64,000 bases of DNA from JAFAXA01 sp963777325 (GCA_963777325.1 CAVZQE010000020.1:434001-498000), one strand, 5' to 3'; shown: positions 53,252 to 64,000, counted from the stretch's first letter. Program-made: numbers and translations. Notes: a model not told the origin generated them from the sequence alone.

Positions 53252-53980
53252 ATGCTGGTATTGGCTTCCGCCCTGGCCGGCCGAGGTGCCGCCGAGGATA
53301 CACACACGGATCCGGCGCCCCCGCCAGCGGATAGGGCCGCACCGGCAACGGCGGCGACCCCAAGCCCGCCCGTTCCCGCGACCGCTCCCCCGGTCGAGGC
53401 GCCCCCCGCGCCGGATGTCAATCCTCCCAAGCCCCCCGCGCCGCCGTCGCAGCCCGCCCCGAAGCCGCCTGAGCACCTGGAAAGCACGCAGTCCATTCTC
53501 GGCACCCAGGTGAGCGGGGAAGATGGCACAAGCATCGGACGGCTCGTCGATGTGTTCGTGGACAAGGCCGGCGTTCCGCGTGAGGCGCTGCTCGATATCG
53601 GCGGATTTCTCGGCGTCGGCAGCCGCCGCATCGTCGTGCCGTGGCAGACCCTGCACTTCAAGCCCGACAGCAAAGACCAGACGATCGCCATCTCGATGAC
53701 GAGCGACCAGCTCAAGGCCGCTCCGGAATATAAGGGCGCGCATCCTCCCCCGGCCACCCCGCCCACCACCCCGGCGCAGCCGGCCCCCCTCGTCGCACCC
53801 GGCTCCGCCTCCGGCGCCGACCTCGCCCCCGCCCACGTCGCCATCCCCGCCTGCGATCCCCCCGCCGACGCCGGCATCCCCAGCGCCTCCGGCCGGAGCC
53901 GGTGGCAGCCCTGGAGCGTCCAGCGGATCAGCCCGCCGACTCCAACGCCCGACAGCAAGCCCTCGGCTCCGAGCCAATAG
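53252..53980 (+). CDS. PRC-barrel domain protein
   Basis: 242-residue probable exported protein. A hydrophobic start (MLVLASALAGRGAAE) is followed by a Pro/Ala-rich stretch to about residue 75. A PRC-barrel then reads ILGTQVSGEDGTSIGRLVDV, VPREALLDIGGFLGVGSRRI and VPWQTLHFK. A second Pro-rich tail runs to the end. Function unknown; related proteins bind surfaces or act in envelope homeostasis. The start is uncertain because the leader is short. It is 9 nt upstream of an MFS gene. Confidence 0.75.
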   Translation: MLVLASALAGRGAAEDTHTDPAPPPADRAAPATAATPSPPVPATAPPVEAPPAPDVNPPKPPAPPSQPAPKPPEHLESTQSILGTQVSGEDGTSIGRLVDVFVDKAGVPREALLDIGGFLGVGSRRIVVPWQTLHFKPDSKDQTIAISMTSDQLKAAPEYKGAHPPPATPPTTPAQPAPLVAPGSASGADLAPAHVAIPACDPPADAGIPSASGRSRWQPWSVQRISPPTPTPDSKPSAPSQ

Positions 53981-53989
53981 TTGCGTCAG

Positions 53990-55210
53990 ATGCCCTCTGC
54001 CCGCAGCCGGCGATCGCTCGACCTCGTGAACTTCTTCATCGCCGACGTGCAGACTGGATTCGGTCCGTTCATCGCCGTCTATCTGACCGCGAGCAAGTGG
54101 ACCCAGGTCGAGATCGGCTTTGCGCTCACGCTGGGCACGATCACCGCCATGCTCAGCCAGATACCCGCGGGCGCCTTTGTCGACGCCATTCGCAGCAAGC
54201 GCATGGCCGCAGCCTGCGGCATTCTCGCGGTCATGGCGAGCGCGCTGCTGTTCGCAACCCACCCAGCGAAGCTCTCCGTGTACGTCGCGGAAATCCTGCA
54301 TGGGTTTGCGAGCTGCATCATCTCGCCGGCCATCGCGGCCGTGAGCCTGCGCCTCGTCGGCCATGCGGCGCTCGGGGAGAGGTTGGGTCGCAACGCCCGT
54401 TTCGCCTCGATCGGCAACGGCGCGGCCGCGGCCGTGATGGGCGGCGTGGGCAGCTACCTGTCCAGTTCGGCCGTGTTCTGGCTCACGGCCGCATTGGGCG
54501 TTCCGGGGCTGATCGCGCTCTATTTCATCGAACCGGTCGCGCGCGAGGTGCGTCAGGTCACGACGCACCGGTTTACCTGGGCAAGCCTCCGCGAAGTCTT
54601 CACCAGCCGCACTCTGGTCGTGTTCTGGGTCGCCGCGATGCTGTTCCACCTTTCGAACGCCGCGATGCTGCCGCTCGCGGGCGCGGAGGCGACCAAGGCT
54701 GCCGGAAATTTCGGCAACCTCATCATCGCCGCCTGCATCGTCGTGCCGCAGGGCGTCGTCGCGCTGATCTCGCCATGGATCGGCCGGGTCGCGGAGGAGC
54801 GCGGCCGCCGCTTCGCACTGGTCATCGGCTGGGCAGCGCTGCCCGCGCGTGGGCTGTTGATGGCGCTGTCGCCCAACCCGTACCTGCTGATCGCCGCGCA
54901 GTCGCTGAGCGGCGTCAGCGCCGCCGCGTTCGGCGTGATGCTGCCGCTGATCGCGGCGGACCTGACGCGCAACACCGGCCGTTTCAACCTGTGCATGGGC
55001 GTGATCGGGCTGGCCGTGTTCATCGGCGCATCGCTGAGCACGGCGCTCGCCGGCTGGATTGCGGACGGCGCCGGGGACAGGGTCGCGTTTCTCGCGCTTT
55101 CGGCGGCGGGTCTGCTCGGAACGGCCCTCGTATGGTTCGGGATGCCCGAGACGCGTACGGTCGGACGGTCCGCCGCGCGTCTTACTCTCGGACGAGCACT
55201 CCGTCGGTGA
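53990..55210 (+). CDS. MFS transporter
   Basis: 406-residue integral membrane protein with 12 hydrophobic segments. It opens LDLVNFFIADVQTGFGPFIAVYLT, the pattern of drug/sugar-phosphate-type MFS members. It has the A-loop-like GAFVDAIRSKRMAAACG and a C-terminal TM set with GRFNLCMGVIGLAVFIGASLSTALAGWI (parts). The substrate is not known. ATG 53990 lies three codons after an in-frame TTG at 53981, directly following the PRC-barrel stop. The 3' end overlaps the convergent phosphatase gene by 29 nt. Confidence 0.85.
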   Translation: MPSARSRRSLDLVNFFIADVQTGFGPFIAVYLTASKWTQVEIGFALTLGTITAMLSQIPAGAFVDAIRSKRMAAACGILAVMASALLFATHPAKLSVYVAEILHGFASCIISPAIAAVSLRLVGHAALGERLGRNARFASIGNGAAAAVMGGVGSYLSSSAVFWLTAALGVPGLIALYFIEPVAREVRQVTTHRFTWASLREVFTSRTLVVFWVAAMLFHLSNAAMLPLAGAEATKAAGNFGNLIIAACIVVPQGVVALISPWIGRVAEERGRRFALVIGWAALPARGLLMALSPNPYLLIAAQSLSGVSAAAFGVMLPLIAADLTRNTGRFNLCMGVIGLAVFIGASLSTALAGWIADGAGDRVAFLALSAAGLLGTALVWFGMPETRTVGRSAARLTLGRALRR

Positions 55211-55844
55211 TGAAGGAAGAGAGGCCGCCAGCCACGAAATCACGCCGCAATTCCATCTCGTCGTAGTCGTCCCGCAGCCAGTCCAGGAACGACTTCCTGC
55301 CCTCGGCTTCCAACGCGTAGCGGATGAAGAACGCGTCGAGAATGCCGGTGCGGGACCGCTTGAAGTGGCCGAAGCGCCAGGAGAGCTGGCGCAGCGCCTC
55401 CGCCGCCGTCCCTCCGAGCAGCAGCACACAGAGACCCGAGGCCAGGCCCGCGCGATCCGCGCCGGATTTGCAATGCATCAGGGCTGGGGTTTCAAGCGCC
55501 TGGAGAATGTCCGCGAACCGCAGAATGCGATCCTTGTGAGGAGCGCCGCGGCTCTCGAAAGGCGCGTCGATGTGAACGAGGCCGAGACGCGCGGCGGCGG
55601 CGCGCGACAACGCATCCGAGCCGCACTGGCGGTGGCCGCGCAGGTTGATGATCGTGCGGATACCGTGCCGGCGTACGGCCACGGCGAGCCGCGCGGGCGT
55701 CGGATGGTTGGAGCGATAGATGCGCCCGGGAACCACCTCCGCCCAATTGCCCCAGAGCACCCTGAACACCGCGTGGTCGACGAGCAGGCTGTCGGACCAC
55801 GCGCGCGCGCGGCCCCCCTTTGCCGTCAGGTCATCCTTGAACAC
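55182..55844 (-). CDS. Protein-tyrosine-phosphatase-family protein
   Basis: 220-residue soluble phosphatase-like protein of the fused Y/DSP group. The catalytic P-loop is MHCKSGADRAGLASG (C-x5-R). The N-terminal region WAEVVPGRIYRSNHPTPARLA and TIINLRGHR match the family. A general-acid Asp cannot be fixed with confidence. Substrate unknown; it may act on phosphotyrosine or phosphoinositide-like substrates. It is convergent with the MFS gene and 20 nt downstream of nothing shared with asd, which also lies on the minus strand 5' to it. Confidence 0.85.
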   Translation of the reverse strand: MFKDDLTAKGGRARAWSDSLLVDHAVFRVLWGNWAEVVPGRIYRSNHPTPARLAVAVRRHGIRTIINLRGHRQCGSDALSRAAAARLGLVHIDAPFESRGAPHKDRILRFADILQALETPALMHCKSGADRAGLASGLCVLLLGGTAAEALRQLSWRFGHFKRSRTGILDAFFIRYALEAEGRKSFLDWLRDDYDEMELRRDFVAGGLSSFITDGVLVRE

Positions 55845-55863
55845 GGATCAGCGCCCGCAGCCC

Positions 55864-56892
55864 TCAAGCCGCGCGGCGCAGCAGGCCCTGAGCATCCAGG
55901 CTTTCCGCGATCTGGACCGCGTTCAGCGCCGCGCCCTTGCGCAGATTGTCGGACACGCACCAAAAACCCAGGCCATTCGCGATCGTGGGATCCTTGCGGA
56001 CTCGGCTGACATAGACGGCGTCCTCGCCGACGCACTCGGCCGGCGTGATGTATCCGCCATCCTCGCGCGTATCCATGACGGCGACGCCCGGCGCCTCGCG
56101 CAGCACCGCGCGCGCCTCGCCGGCCGTGGCGGGGCGCTCGAGCTCCACGGTTATCGCCTCGGCATGGCCGATGAAGACAGGGACGCGAACGCACGTCGCG
56201 AACACCTGGATCGCAGGGTCGAGGATTTTTTTCGTCTCGACCACCATCTTCCATTCTTCCTTGGTCGAGCCGTCGTCCATGAACTTGTCGATGTGAGGGA
56301 TGCAGTTGAACGCGATCTCCTTCGTGAACTGCTCGGGCTTCACCGGATCGTTCACGAATGTCGCCTTGGTGTGTCCGAACAGTTCGTCCATCCCCTCCTT
56401 GCCGGCGCCCGATACGGACTGATACGTCGAGACGACGACGCGGCGGATGCCGAACTCGTCATGCAGCGGCTTCAGCGCCACCACCATCTGGATCGTGCTG
56501 CAGTTCGGATTGGCGATGATCCGGCGCTTGGCGAAGCCCGACAGCGCCTGCGGGTTCACCTCCGGCACCACCAACGGCACGTCCGGGTCCATGCGGAACT
56601 GGCTTGTGTTGTCGATCACGACGCAGCCGGAAGCGGCCGCCCGGGGCCCGTGGATCGCCGACACCGCGGCGCCGGGGCTGAACAGCCCGATGTCGCAGCC
56701 ACGGAAGTCGAAGCTGTCGAGACTGCGCACCTTGAGCACGGCCTTGTCGCCAAACGAAACCTCGGAGCCAGCCGACCGGCCCGATGCCAGCGCCACCACC
56801 TCGGTTGCGGGAAACCGCCGTTCCGCCAGCGTCTTGAGCATCTCGCGGCCGACCGCACCGGTTGCGCCCACGACCGCGACCCTGTAGCCCAT
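55864..56892 (-). CDS. asd: Aspartate-semialdehyde dehydrogenase
   Basis: NADPH enzyme of the Lys/Thr/Met and diaminopimelate branch, cytosolic. The 342-residue product starts MGYRVAVVGATGAVGREML. It has the catalytic Cys131 in IIANPNCSTIQMVVALKPLH (parts), the segment STYQSVSGAGKEGMDEL, and NCIPHIDKFMDDGSTKEEWKM (parts). I chose ATG 56892; the upstream frame to 56985 is not conserved. It precedes the phosphatase gene on the same strand with a 19-nt gap, but their roles are unrelated. Confidence 0.96.
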   Translation of the reverse strand: MGYRVAVVGATGAVGREMLKTLAERRFPATEVVALASGRSAGSEVSFGDKAVLKVRSLDSFDFRGCDIGLFSPGAAVSAIHGPRAAASGCVVIDNTSQFRMDPDVPLVVPEVNPQALSGFAKRRIIANPNCSTIQMVVALKPLHDEFGIRRVVVSTYQSVSGAGKEGMDELFGHTKATFVNDPVKPEQFTKEIAFNCIPHIDKFMDDGSTKEEWKMVVETKKILDPAIQVFATCVRVPVFIGHAEAITVELERPATAGEARAVLREAPGVAVMDTREDGGYITPAECVGEDAVYVSRVRKDPTIANGLGFWCVSDNLRKGAALNAVQIAESLDAQGLLRRAA

Positions 56893-57016
56893 CACCCTGC
56901 TCCCGTTCGTCGTTCGCAAAGCAGTTAGCGACCCGGCTTGCCGGGGGCAAGACTTGCGGCCGCCTAGCTGGGATGCCGGCATCACTGCGATGTCATGGAT
57001 TCGCGCCGTCAGGCGG

Positions 57017-57943
57017 TCAGGCGGGTTTCGTGTCCATCCCCGGAGGCAGGCTGGCGAGCAGGCCCGCGACCAGCACGATCAGCACGCCGAACCCGGTCTG
57101 CACGGCGATGCTCCGTATCAGCCTACGTCTGGCCCCCGCAGGATCCCCGCGCATCAACGCAGGCGCCAAGCGGTAGCGGTTCAGCAACGCGAACCCGACC
57201 AGAACTCCGAACAAAGCCACTTTGCCAAGCGCCACCAAGCCGTAGGCCGTGCCGGTCAGGGCGGGCAGGCTGCCAACCATCACCACGCCCTGGAACAGCG
57301 CCGTGATGGCGGTCACTGCGACGCATATCTTTCCGAGCGGGGAGAACCAGCGCGCGGCCATCGCCGCCGCCCGGGGCGGAGCGAGAACCACCACCGTCAG
57401 GAGCGGGATCAGTCCGCCGAGCCATCCTCCGGCGGCAAGCAGATGCGCGAGTTCGGAAGCGAGCAGGAGTCTCGGGCCGTCCTGCATGGCCAATGCGTGA
57501 CTATGGCCCGCCTGCAGCGCCAGCGCGACACCAGCGCTCACCGTCCCAGGAGTTGGGCGGCGGTACAGGAGGGCCGTGGCGGCCACTGCCGCCAACTGCA
57601 GCAGGAGAACGTGTCCGAAGCGGGTATGCAGCAGCACGGGCGGCACCGCGCGACTCGCCGCCCCCGCCGTGTCTGCGTCCGCGAAAGCAGCTGCCTGAAC
57701 GACGAGCCAAATCAGAAGCGCGACAGAAGCGCAGAGCAACCCTCCCGCGATCTGGCCCGACAGGCGATGCGCAACCTCTGACGCCGAGTCCGGGGGCATC
57801 CGGTCCTGGCAACGCGGCATGACGAACCGGACGAACAGGCAGCCCCCGAAAACCGACAGCAGAGCAGCGGTGGTTAGTCCGCGCGCAACCACGACCACGA
57901 TACCGCTGTCCAGATCGAATGGCGGCATCGCCCCGTTCAGCAT
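57017..57943 (-). CDS. copD: CopD-family copper resistance membrane protein
   Basis: 308-residue inner-membrane protein with eight hydrophobic segments. The family pattern reads FGGCLFVRFVMPRCQ, LLHTRFGHVLLLQLAAVAATALL (parts), SELAHLLAAGGWLGGLIPLL and NRYRLAPALM. Conserved His residues in the TM regions (LLHTRFGH and ELAHL) fit copper transfer into the cytoplasm or a respiratory copper site. It lies 3 nt after copC on the same strand. Confidence 0.92.
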   Translation of the reverse strand: MLNGAMPPFDLDSGIVVVVARGLTTAALLSVFGGCLFVRFVMPRCQDRMPPDSASEVAHRLSGQIAGGLLCASVALLIWLVVQAAAFADADTAGAASRAVPPVLLHTRFGHVLLLQLAAVAATALLYRRPTPGTVSAGVALALQAGHSHALAMQDGPRLLLASELAHLLAAGGWLGGLIPLLTVVVLAPPRAAAMAARWFSPLGKICVAVTAITALFQGVVMVGSLPALTGTAYGLVALGKVALFGVLVGFALLNRYRLAPALMRGDPAGARRRLIRSIAVQTGFGVLIVLVAGLLASLPPGMDTKPA

Positions 57944-57946
57944 CGC

Positions 57947-58318
57947 CTAGCGCTCGACCGTGAACGAGAATTTGCCCTGGGTCTTATGGGTGTCGGTCGA
58001 GGTCGCGTGCCAGGTCACCGTGTACGAGCCCGCCGGCAACGCTCTAACGTCCACGGCGAGACGCGTGTCATCGCCAGCCGCGAGATGCGTGTCGTTCCTG
58101 TCGACGCGCACGCCATTGGCGTCCTGCACGACGATTGTGCTGAAGTCAGGCTCGACGGAGGACGAAAAGGTGATGACGACGACCGTCGGGGACGCCTGTA
58201 CCGTCCCACCTACGGGCGGCTCCGCACGCGTCAGCAGGGCATGGGCAAAGCTCGTCTCGGTCGCCACGACCGGGGCGAGAAAGCCTGCCAGCACGGCGGC
58301 GAAACGCATGGTGCGCAT
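57947..58318 (-). CDS. copC: CopC-family periplasmic copper-binding protein
   Basis: 123-residue exported beta-sandwich protein. A signal peptide (RTMRFAAVLAGFLAPVVATETSFA) is cleaved before HALLTRAEPPVGGTVQASP, so the mature N-terminal His is the copper-binding brace residue. The C-terminal YTVTWHATSTDTHKTQGKFSF gives two further His. No Met-rich loop is present, so the site is of the Cu(II)-type rather than the Met-rich Cu(I) type. It is upstream of copD, with a frameshifted outer-membrane-like gene before it. Confidence 0.93.
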   Translation of the reverse strand: MRTMRFAAVLAGFLAPVVATETSFAHALLTRAEPPVGGTVQASPTVVVITFSSSVEPDFSTIVVQDANGVRVDRNDTHLAAGDDTRLAVDVRALPAGSYTVTWHATSTDTHKTQGKFSFTVER

Positions 58319-58332
58319 GAGGCCCCCTCATT

Positions 58333-59299
58333 TCACCAGTCAAGCAGCGGCTTGCCGAGCGTTGTTGGGAATAGGTCGTCGAAGAAGAGATGCAACTGCG
58401 CGATGGCCCCGACCGTAGTGCCCGCACCCTTGTTGGCGGGGATGAGCGCCTCCAGGCCAACCTGATAGGTGTCCGCCATGTAGATGACCCCGGGCGCAAA
58501 GGTCCAGGCGGTGCGCTGCGCGTTGGGCGACGAAGCCGGCGAGGCCCAGGTGACTTCCAGCAGCGGGATCAGTCCCGCCAGAAAGCGCGGCAGGCCGAGG
58601 TCGCGCACCTGGGATTGCAGATAGGAGATGCTGTACCTGGATCGAGATCCCGGCGGCCCAGGCATTGTTGTTGCCTCGATTGTCCGTCGTGGACACGAGC
58701 CCGGTGTCAGGGTCGGTCACAGCCATGACCTTGAGCTTCTTGTCGGCGACGGAATAGCTGAGTTCGCCCGTTACCGCTAGTGGCCGCAGATAGCCGATCG
58801 GCAGATCGCCGAGGCCCTTGCCGAAATACGCGGTCGGGACCGTCGCGCCGTACTCGTCGGCCTCGGTGTGGGCCGTGCCCGTGCGGCCGAACACCCGCTG
58901 CAAGCCGAGAGACGCGATGAACTCGTGCTCGGCGTTGATGTAGGCCTGGTATTTGCCCGTGACCACCAGGTTCGCGAAACCGCTCTGCGTCTTGGAGCCG
59001 TTCGTCTGAAACAGGCTCCACCCGTAATTCACCCCGAGGCCGAAATTGCCGGTGATCGTCTTGTCGTACTCTAAGCTGAAATCGTATTCGTGTGTCGGCC
59101 CCGTGCCCCCGTCCGAGCCGCTGCGCTGATAGACGAAGGTCGGCACGGACGCCTCGTCGGCCACACCTGGATCGTCGAGGGTCAGGGTCACGGGAAATAC
59201 CCGGGCGCCGGCCACGGCGTGGGCTTCCGCAGTCCGCGGCTGAGCGGTACTCAGCACGACCGCCGAGGCGAGCGCTACCAATGGAAAAGAATGGTTCAT
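58333..59299 (-). pseudogene. Copper-locus outer-membrane-like protein, frameshifted
   Basis: From ATG 59299, a signal peptide (SFPLVALASAVVLSTAQPRT) leads into amphipathic beta-strands: EYDFSLEYDKTITGNFGLGV, HEFIASLGLQRVFG and GELSYSVADKKLKVMAV. Frame is lost near 58636-58638, where CAGGTAC has one extra G. The next frame continues IQYSISYLQSQV-type sequence through VTWASPASSP and ends GKPLLDW at 58333. The joined length is about 321 residues. It resembles the transporter-like barrels found beside copCD, but I know no named function. Its break leaves copC and copD intact. Confidence 0.8.
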
Positions 59300-59448
59300 G
59301 CGCTCATGTCCTTGAAGGAGCGGGCGATAAGCACGCGGGAGCGCCGCGCCAGGAGGCCGAGCGATACAGGCCGGACTCGACCCAGACAAGGCTCCGAGCA
59401 TGGCCTCAGTCTAGCACCGGACCGGACCATCGCAACCGCAGCACGCCC

Positions 59449-61061
<1,613 letters not shown>

Positions 61062-61065
<4 letters not shown>

Positions 61066-62090
61066 GCGGGCATCTTGCGCGGATCGAAAGCGTCCCGCAC
61101 CGCCTCGCCGACGAAGATCAGCAGGACAAGAACACCCCCGAGAACGACAAAGGCGGTGATGCCGAGCCACGGCGCTTGCAGATTGTCCTTGCCCTGCGAT
61201 ACGAGCTCGCCGAGCGAGGGCGACCCAGGCGGCAGACCGAAGCCGAGAAAGTCGAGACTTGCGAGCGTGGTCACGGAGCCGGACAGGATGAACGGCAGGA
61301 ACGTAAGCGTCGCAACCATCGCGTTCGGCAGGATGTGCCGCCACATGACCGTGCCGTCCCGCACGCCGAGCGCCCTCGCCGCACGCACGTAGTCGAGATT
61401 GCGCCCGCGCAGGAACTCCGCCCGCACCACGCCGGTCAGGCTCATCCAGCTGAACACGAGAAGGAAGACCAGCAGCACCCAAAATCCCGGAGTGATGATG
61501 CTGGCGAGGATGATGAGCAGATAAAGCTGCGGCATCCCCGACCAGATCTCGATGAAGCGTTGGAAGAACAGGTCCACCCAGCCGCCATAGAAGCCCTGCA
61601 CCGCCCCCGCCGCGATGCCGACTGCGGACGATATCAGGGTCAGCGCGAAACCGAACAGGATTGAGATACGAAACCCGTAGATGACCCGGGCCAGCACGTC
61701 GCGGGCCTGATCGTCCGTGCCGAGCGGGTTGCGCCAGGACGGCGGGGCCGGGGCCGGAACCGCCAGGTTCTTGACAACCGTGTTGTAGCTGAACGGGATC
61801 AGCGGCCAGATCATCCAGCCATCCGCCTTGATCGCGCTTTCGACCTCCGGGTCCGTGTAGTCGGCTTCGGTCGGGAGGAAGTCGGCGCCGAACTTATCCT
61901 CGCTGTAGTCCGCCAGCACCGGGTAGTAGAAGTGCCCATGGAACCGGACGAGCAGCGGCCGGTCGTTCGCGATGAACTCGGCGAACAGGCAGACAGTGAA
62001 GAGCGCGAGGAAGATCCAGAGCGACCAGAAACCCCGCCGGTGCTGGCGGAAGATGGCGAGGCGTCGCCGTGAAAGCGGAGAGAGCCTCAT
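61062..62090 (-). CDS. yejE: Peptide ABC transporter permease (YejE)
   Basis: 342-residue permease of the DppC/YejE type. It has an N-terminal TM and a long periplasmic loop with FHGHFYYPVLADYSEDKFGADFLP (parts). Then come the BPD_transp_1 core with NPLGTDDQARDVLARVIYGFR, the coupling loop YVRAARALGVRDGTVMWRHILPNA, and the closing VGEAVRDAFDPRK. It overlaps yejB (ATG at the yejB TGA) and yejF, so the three are translated together. The loop matches YejE rather than DppC. Confidence 0.93.
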
Positions 62091-63169
62091 CAGCCGCGCG
62101 ACTCGAAGTCGATCCTGGGATCGACCACGGTGTACATCATGTCGCCCACGATCTGCAGCAGAAGGCCGAGCAGGGTGAAGATGTAGAGCGTCCCGAACAT
62201 GACCGGATAGTCGCGCCGGATCGCGGCTTCGAAGCCGAGCAGCCCCAATCCGTCCAGCGAGAAGATGATCTCGACCAGCAGCGCGGACGAGAACAGGATG
62301 CCGATGAACGCCGCCGGGAATCCGGCGACGATCAGCAGCATGGCGTTGCGGAACACGTGCCCATAGAGCACGCGCGACTCGCTCGCCCCTTTGGCCTGAG
62401 CGGTCACGACGTACTGCTTGCGGATTTCCTCGAGAAAGCAGTTTTTGGTCAGGATCGTAAGGCTAGCGAAACCGCCCGCGACCAGCGCGATCGTCGGCAG
62501 CACCATGTGCCAGGCATAGTCCGCGATGCGCGCGCCCCAGGACCAGTGGGACGATCCCTCGCTCGTCAGGCCGCGCAGCGGAAACCATTGCACGAAGCTT
62601 CCGCCCGCGAACATAACGACGAGCAGGATCGCGAACAGGAAGCTCGGGATCGCATAGCCGATCAGCACGACGGCGCTGCTGGCCAGATCGAACCGCGTGC
62701 CGTCGCGAACCGCCTTGGCGATCCCCAAGGGGATCGAGACGAGATAGACGAGCAGGGTGGACCACAAGCCGATGGAAATGCTGACCGGCATCTTTTGAAG
62801 AATCAGATGCCACACCGTATCGCCGCGAAAGAAGCTGCGGCCAAAATCGAAGCGAATATAGCTTACCAGCATCTCCTTGAAGCGTTCCAGCGGCGGCTTG
62901 TCGAAACCGAACAGCTTCTTGATCTGCAGGACGACCTCGGGATCGAGCCCGCGCGCGCCGCGATACCGGCCCGCGGCCGACGGTCCGGCCGCCTCCGTCC
63001 CGCCCATTCCCGTAATGCGCCCGGCGGTCTCGCCCTTGCCCTTCATCTCGGCGATCATCTGTTCCACCGGGCCGCCCGGCGCGAACTGCACGACGACGAA
63101 GTTGATGGCAATGATGCCGAACAGCGTGGGTACGACGAGCAGGAGCCGGCGGAGCAGGTAGCCGGTCAT
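62090..63169 (-). CDS. yejB: Peptide ABC transporter permease (YejB)
   Basis: 359-residue DppB-like permease with start at ATG 63169. It has six TM segments and VVPTLFGIIAINFVVVQFAPGGPVEQ (parts). The YejB-specific loop GMGGTEAAGPSAAGRYRGARGL follows, then the coupling loop YVVTAQAKGASESRVLYGHVFRNAM (parts). It is 19 nt downstream of yejA, and its stop overlaps the yejE start. The order is yejA, yejB, yejE, yejF, all on the minus strand. Confidence 0.93.
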   Translation of the reverse strand: MTGYLLRRLLLVVPTLFGIIAINFVVVQFAPGGPVEQMIAEMKGKGETAGRITGMGGTEAAGPSAAGRYRGARGLDPEVVLQIKKLFGFDKPPLERFKEMLVSYIRFDFGRSFFRGDTVWHLILQKMPVSISIGLWSTLLVYLVSIPLGIAKAVRDGTRFDLASSAVVLIGYAIPSFLFAILLVVMFAGGSFVQWFPLRGLTSEGSSHWSWGARIADYAWHMVLPTIALVAGGFASLTILTKNCFLEEIRKQYVVTAQAKGASESRVLYGHVFRNAMLLIVAGFPAAFIGILFSSALLVEIIFSLDGLGLLGFEAAIRRDYPVMFGTLYIFTLLGLLLQIVGDMMYTVVDPRIDFESRG

Positions 63170-63188
63170 GGCGCGGCCGGAACTCCCC

Positions 63189-64000
63189 TCACACGCCGCG
63201 TCGCCGCGCTGAGTCGGTCGCGGCGGATGATTTCGGATCGACCCACCACGTCTCGAAGTCGAGCCCCGCGCGGATCGGCTTCGCCGGGTGGCCGAAACGG
63301 TCCCAATAGGCCAGCCGCAGGCTTTGCAGATGCCAGTGCGGCACGATGAACCAGTTCCAGAGCAGGACCCGATCCAGCGCATGCGTGGCGGTCATAAGCT
63401 GCTCGCGGCTGCTCGCGTTGATGACGCGATCGACGAGCGCGTCGATCGCCTTGCTGCACACGCCCATGAGGTTGTCGCTGCCCTCGGCGCGCGCGCTGCC
63501 GCACGTCCAGTACCCAACCTGCTCGTTGCCGGGGCTGTCGCTTTCGCCGAACACGGCCACGGTCATGTCGTAATCGAAGCTGTCCATCAGCCGCTGGTAC
63601 TGGGCGGGATCGACGGTCCGGACTCGGGCCGTGATGCCGAGTCGCGACAGGTTCTGCACGTAGGGCAAGGCCACCCGTTCGAAAGCCGGCTGGCTGAGCA
63701 GGATCTCGAACGACATGCCCTCGCCGGCCGCATTGACGAGCCGGCGCTTCTTCACATCCCAGCCCGCCTCCTTCAGCAACGCGAGAGACCGGATGAGCTG
63801 CTCGCGGTTGCTGCCCGAGCCATCCGTTACGGGAAGCATGAACTCCTGCATGAACAGAGCGGGAGGCAGCGCGTCCCGGAACGGCTCCAACGCCGCGAGC
63901 TCATCGCCCGCGGGAATGCCGCTGGACGCAAGGTCGCTGTTGCTGAAGTAACTCTTCGTGCGGGTATAGGAGTCGTAGAACAGGTTCTTGTTGGCCCACT
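63189..64000 (-). CDS. yejA: Peptide-binding protein YejA (partial, cut by window edge)
   Basis: C-terminal part (about 270 residues) of a family 5 extracellular solute-binding protein. The frame is open to the window edge and reads NKNLFYDSYTRTKSYFSNSD, then LFMQEFMLPVTDGSGSN. Towards the end it has LLWNWFIVPHWHLQSLRLAYWDRFG, the usual YejA-type C terminus. The N terminus and signal peptide lie beyond position 64000. It is upstream of yejB on the same strand and completes the importer. Confidence 0.9.
   Translation of the reverse strand, partial: WANKNLFYDSYTRTKSYFSNSDLASSGIPAGDELAALEPFRDALPPALFMQEFMLPVTDGSGSNREQLIRSLALLKEAGWDVKKRRLVNAAGEGMSFEILLSQPAFERVALPYVQNLSRLGITARVRTVDPAQYQRLMDSFDYDMTVAVFGESDSPGNEQVGYWTCGSARAEGSDNLMGVCSKAIDALVDRVINASSREQLMTATHALDRVLLWNWFIVPHWHLQSLRLAYWDRFGHPAKPIRAGLDFETWWVDPKSSAATDSARRRGV

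Overview
The window is GC-rich and gene-dense DNA from an alphaproteobacterium. Features that point there are a two-component-free CtaA of the alphaproteobacterial type, a Usg-family protein, MlaA/MlaC with a Tat-like leader, a plant/alphaproteobacterial-type GshA, and the HisKA/PAS architecture. A Rhodospirillales/Acetobacteraceae-like host is my best guess, but that is an inference from gene content, not a placement. It looks chromosomal: metF, ettA, ctaA, tldD, gshA, rsmE, ubiA, pdxH, fabI, aroC, asd and two tRNA genes are all present and intact.

Layout. 0-5 kb: metF, divergent mlaA-mlaC (outer-membrane lipid asymmetry), an acetyltransferase, ettA and a CAT-anticodon tRNA. 5-12.7 kb: a frameshifted orphan molybdenum hydroxylase large subunit, a GlsB-type membrane protein, and a tripartite efflux locus whose RND pump gene carries two frameshifts while the adaptor and an upstream TetR-type palindrome are intact. 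12.8-16.6 kb: a YehZYXW-type osmoprotectant ABC operon. 16.7-23.7 kb: tRNA-Ser, usg, a VTT-family membrane protein coupled to a glycosyltransferase, then an overlapping chain ctaA / PAS histidine kinase / tldD.

23.7-29.6 kb is the accessory heart of the window. It holds a decayed IS3-family element, a truncated IS110-family transposase, and then a gene of eleven exact 60-nt tandem repeats encoding a 20-residue unit with the core GRVRLGGMAPSLK. A hairpin follows, then a DUF6065-like gene, then a convergent BTAD/TPR regulator lying behind gshA. The repeat protein plus its partner is the best candidate here for an undescribed system.

29.6-40.9 kb: gshA, rsmE, ubiA with an overlapping methyltransferase, a tandem universal stress protein, a phosphotransferase remnant behind pdxH, fabI-aroC, an unknown 404-residue protein, a broken MFS transporter, a small lipoprotein and CsbD. 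41-46.3 kb: a five-gene minus-strand operon (FkbH-like, VOC, ACP, MBOAT, SGNH) that probably makes an acyl group on a carrier protein and transfers it to a cell-surface polymer. 46.4-53.1 kb: AsmA, an ECF sigma/anti-sigma pair, and an overlapping DNA-repair operon (radical SAM, DUF4130-UdgX, Mpg). 53.2-64 kb: a PRC-barrel protein, an MFS transporter, a tyrosine phosphatase, asd, a copper locus (copC, copD, broken outer-membrane-like protein) and a YejABEF-type peptide importer cut by the window edge.

Nearly every frameshift falls in a dispensable gene (GNAT, CoxL-like, RND, MFS, phosphotransferase, copper-locus protein, IS genes), while core genes are clean. This argues for real gene decay, though most breaks are 1-nt changes in short homopolymers, so sequencing error must still be excluded.
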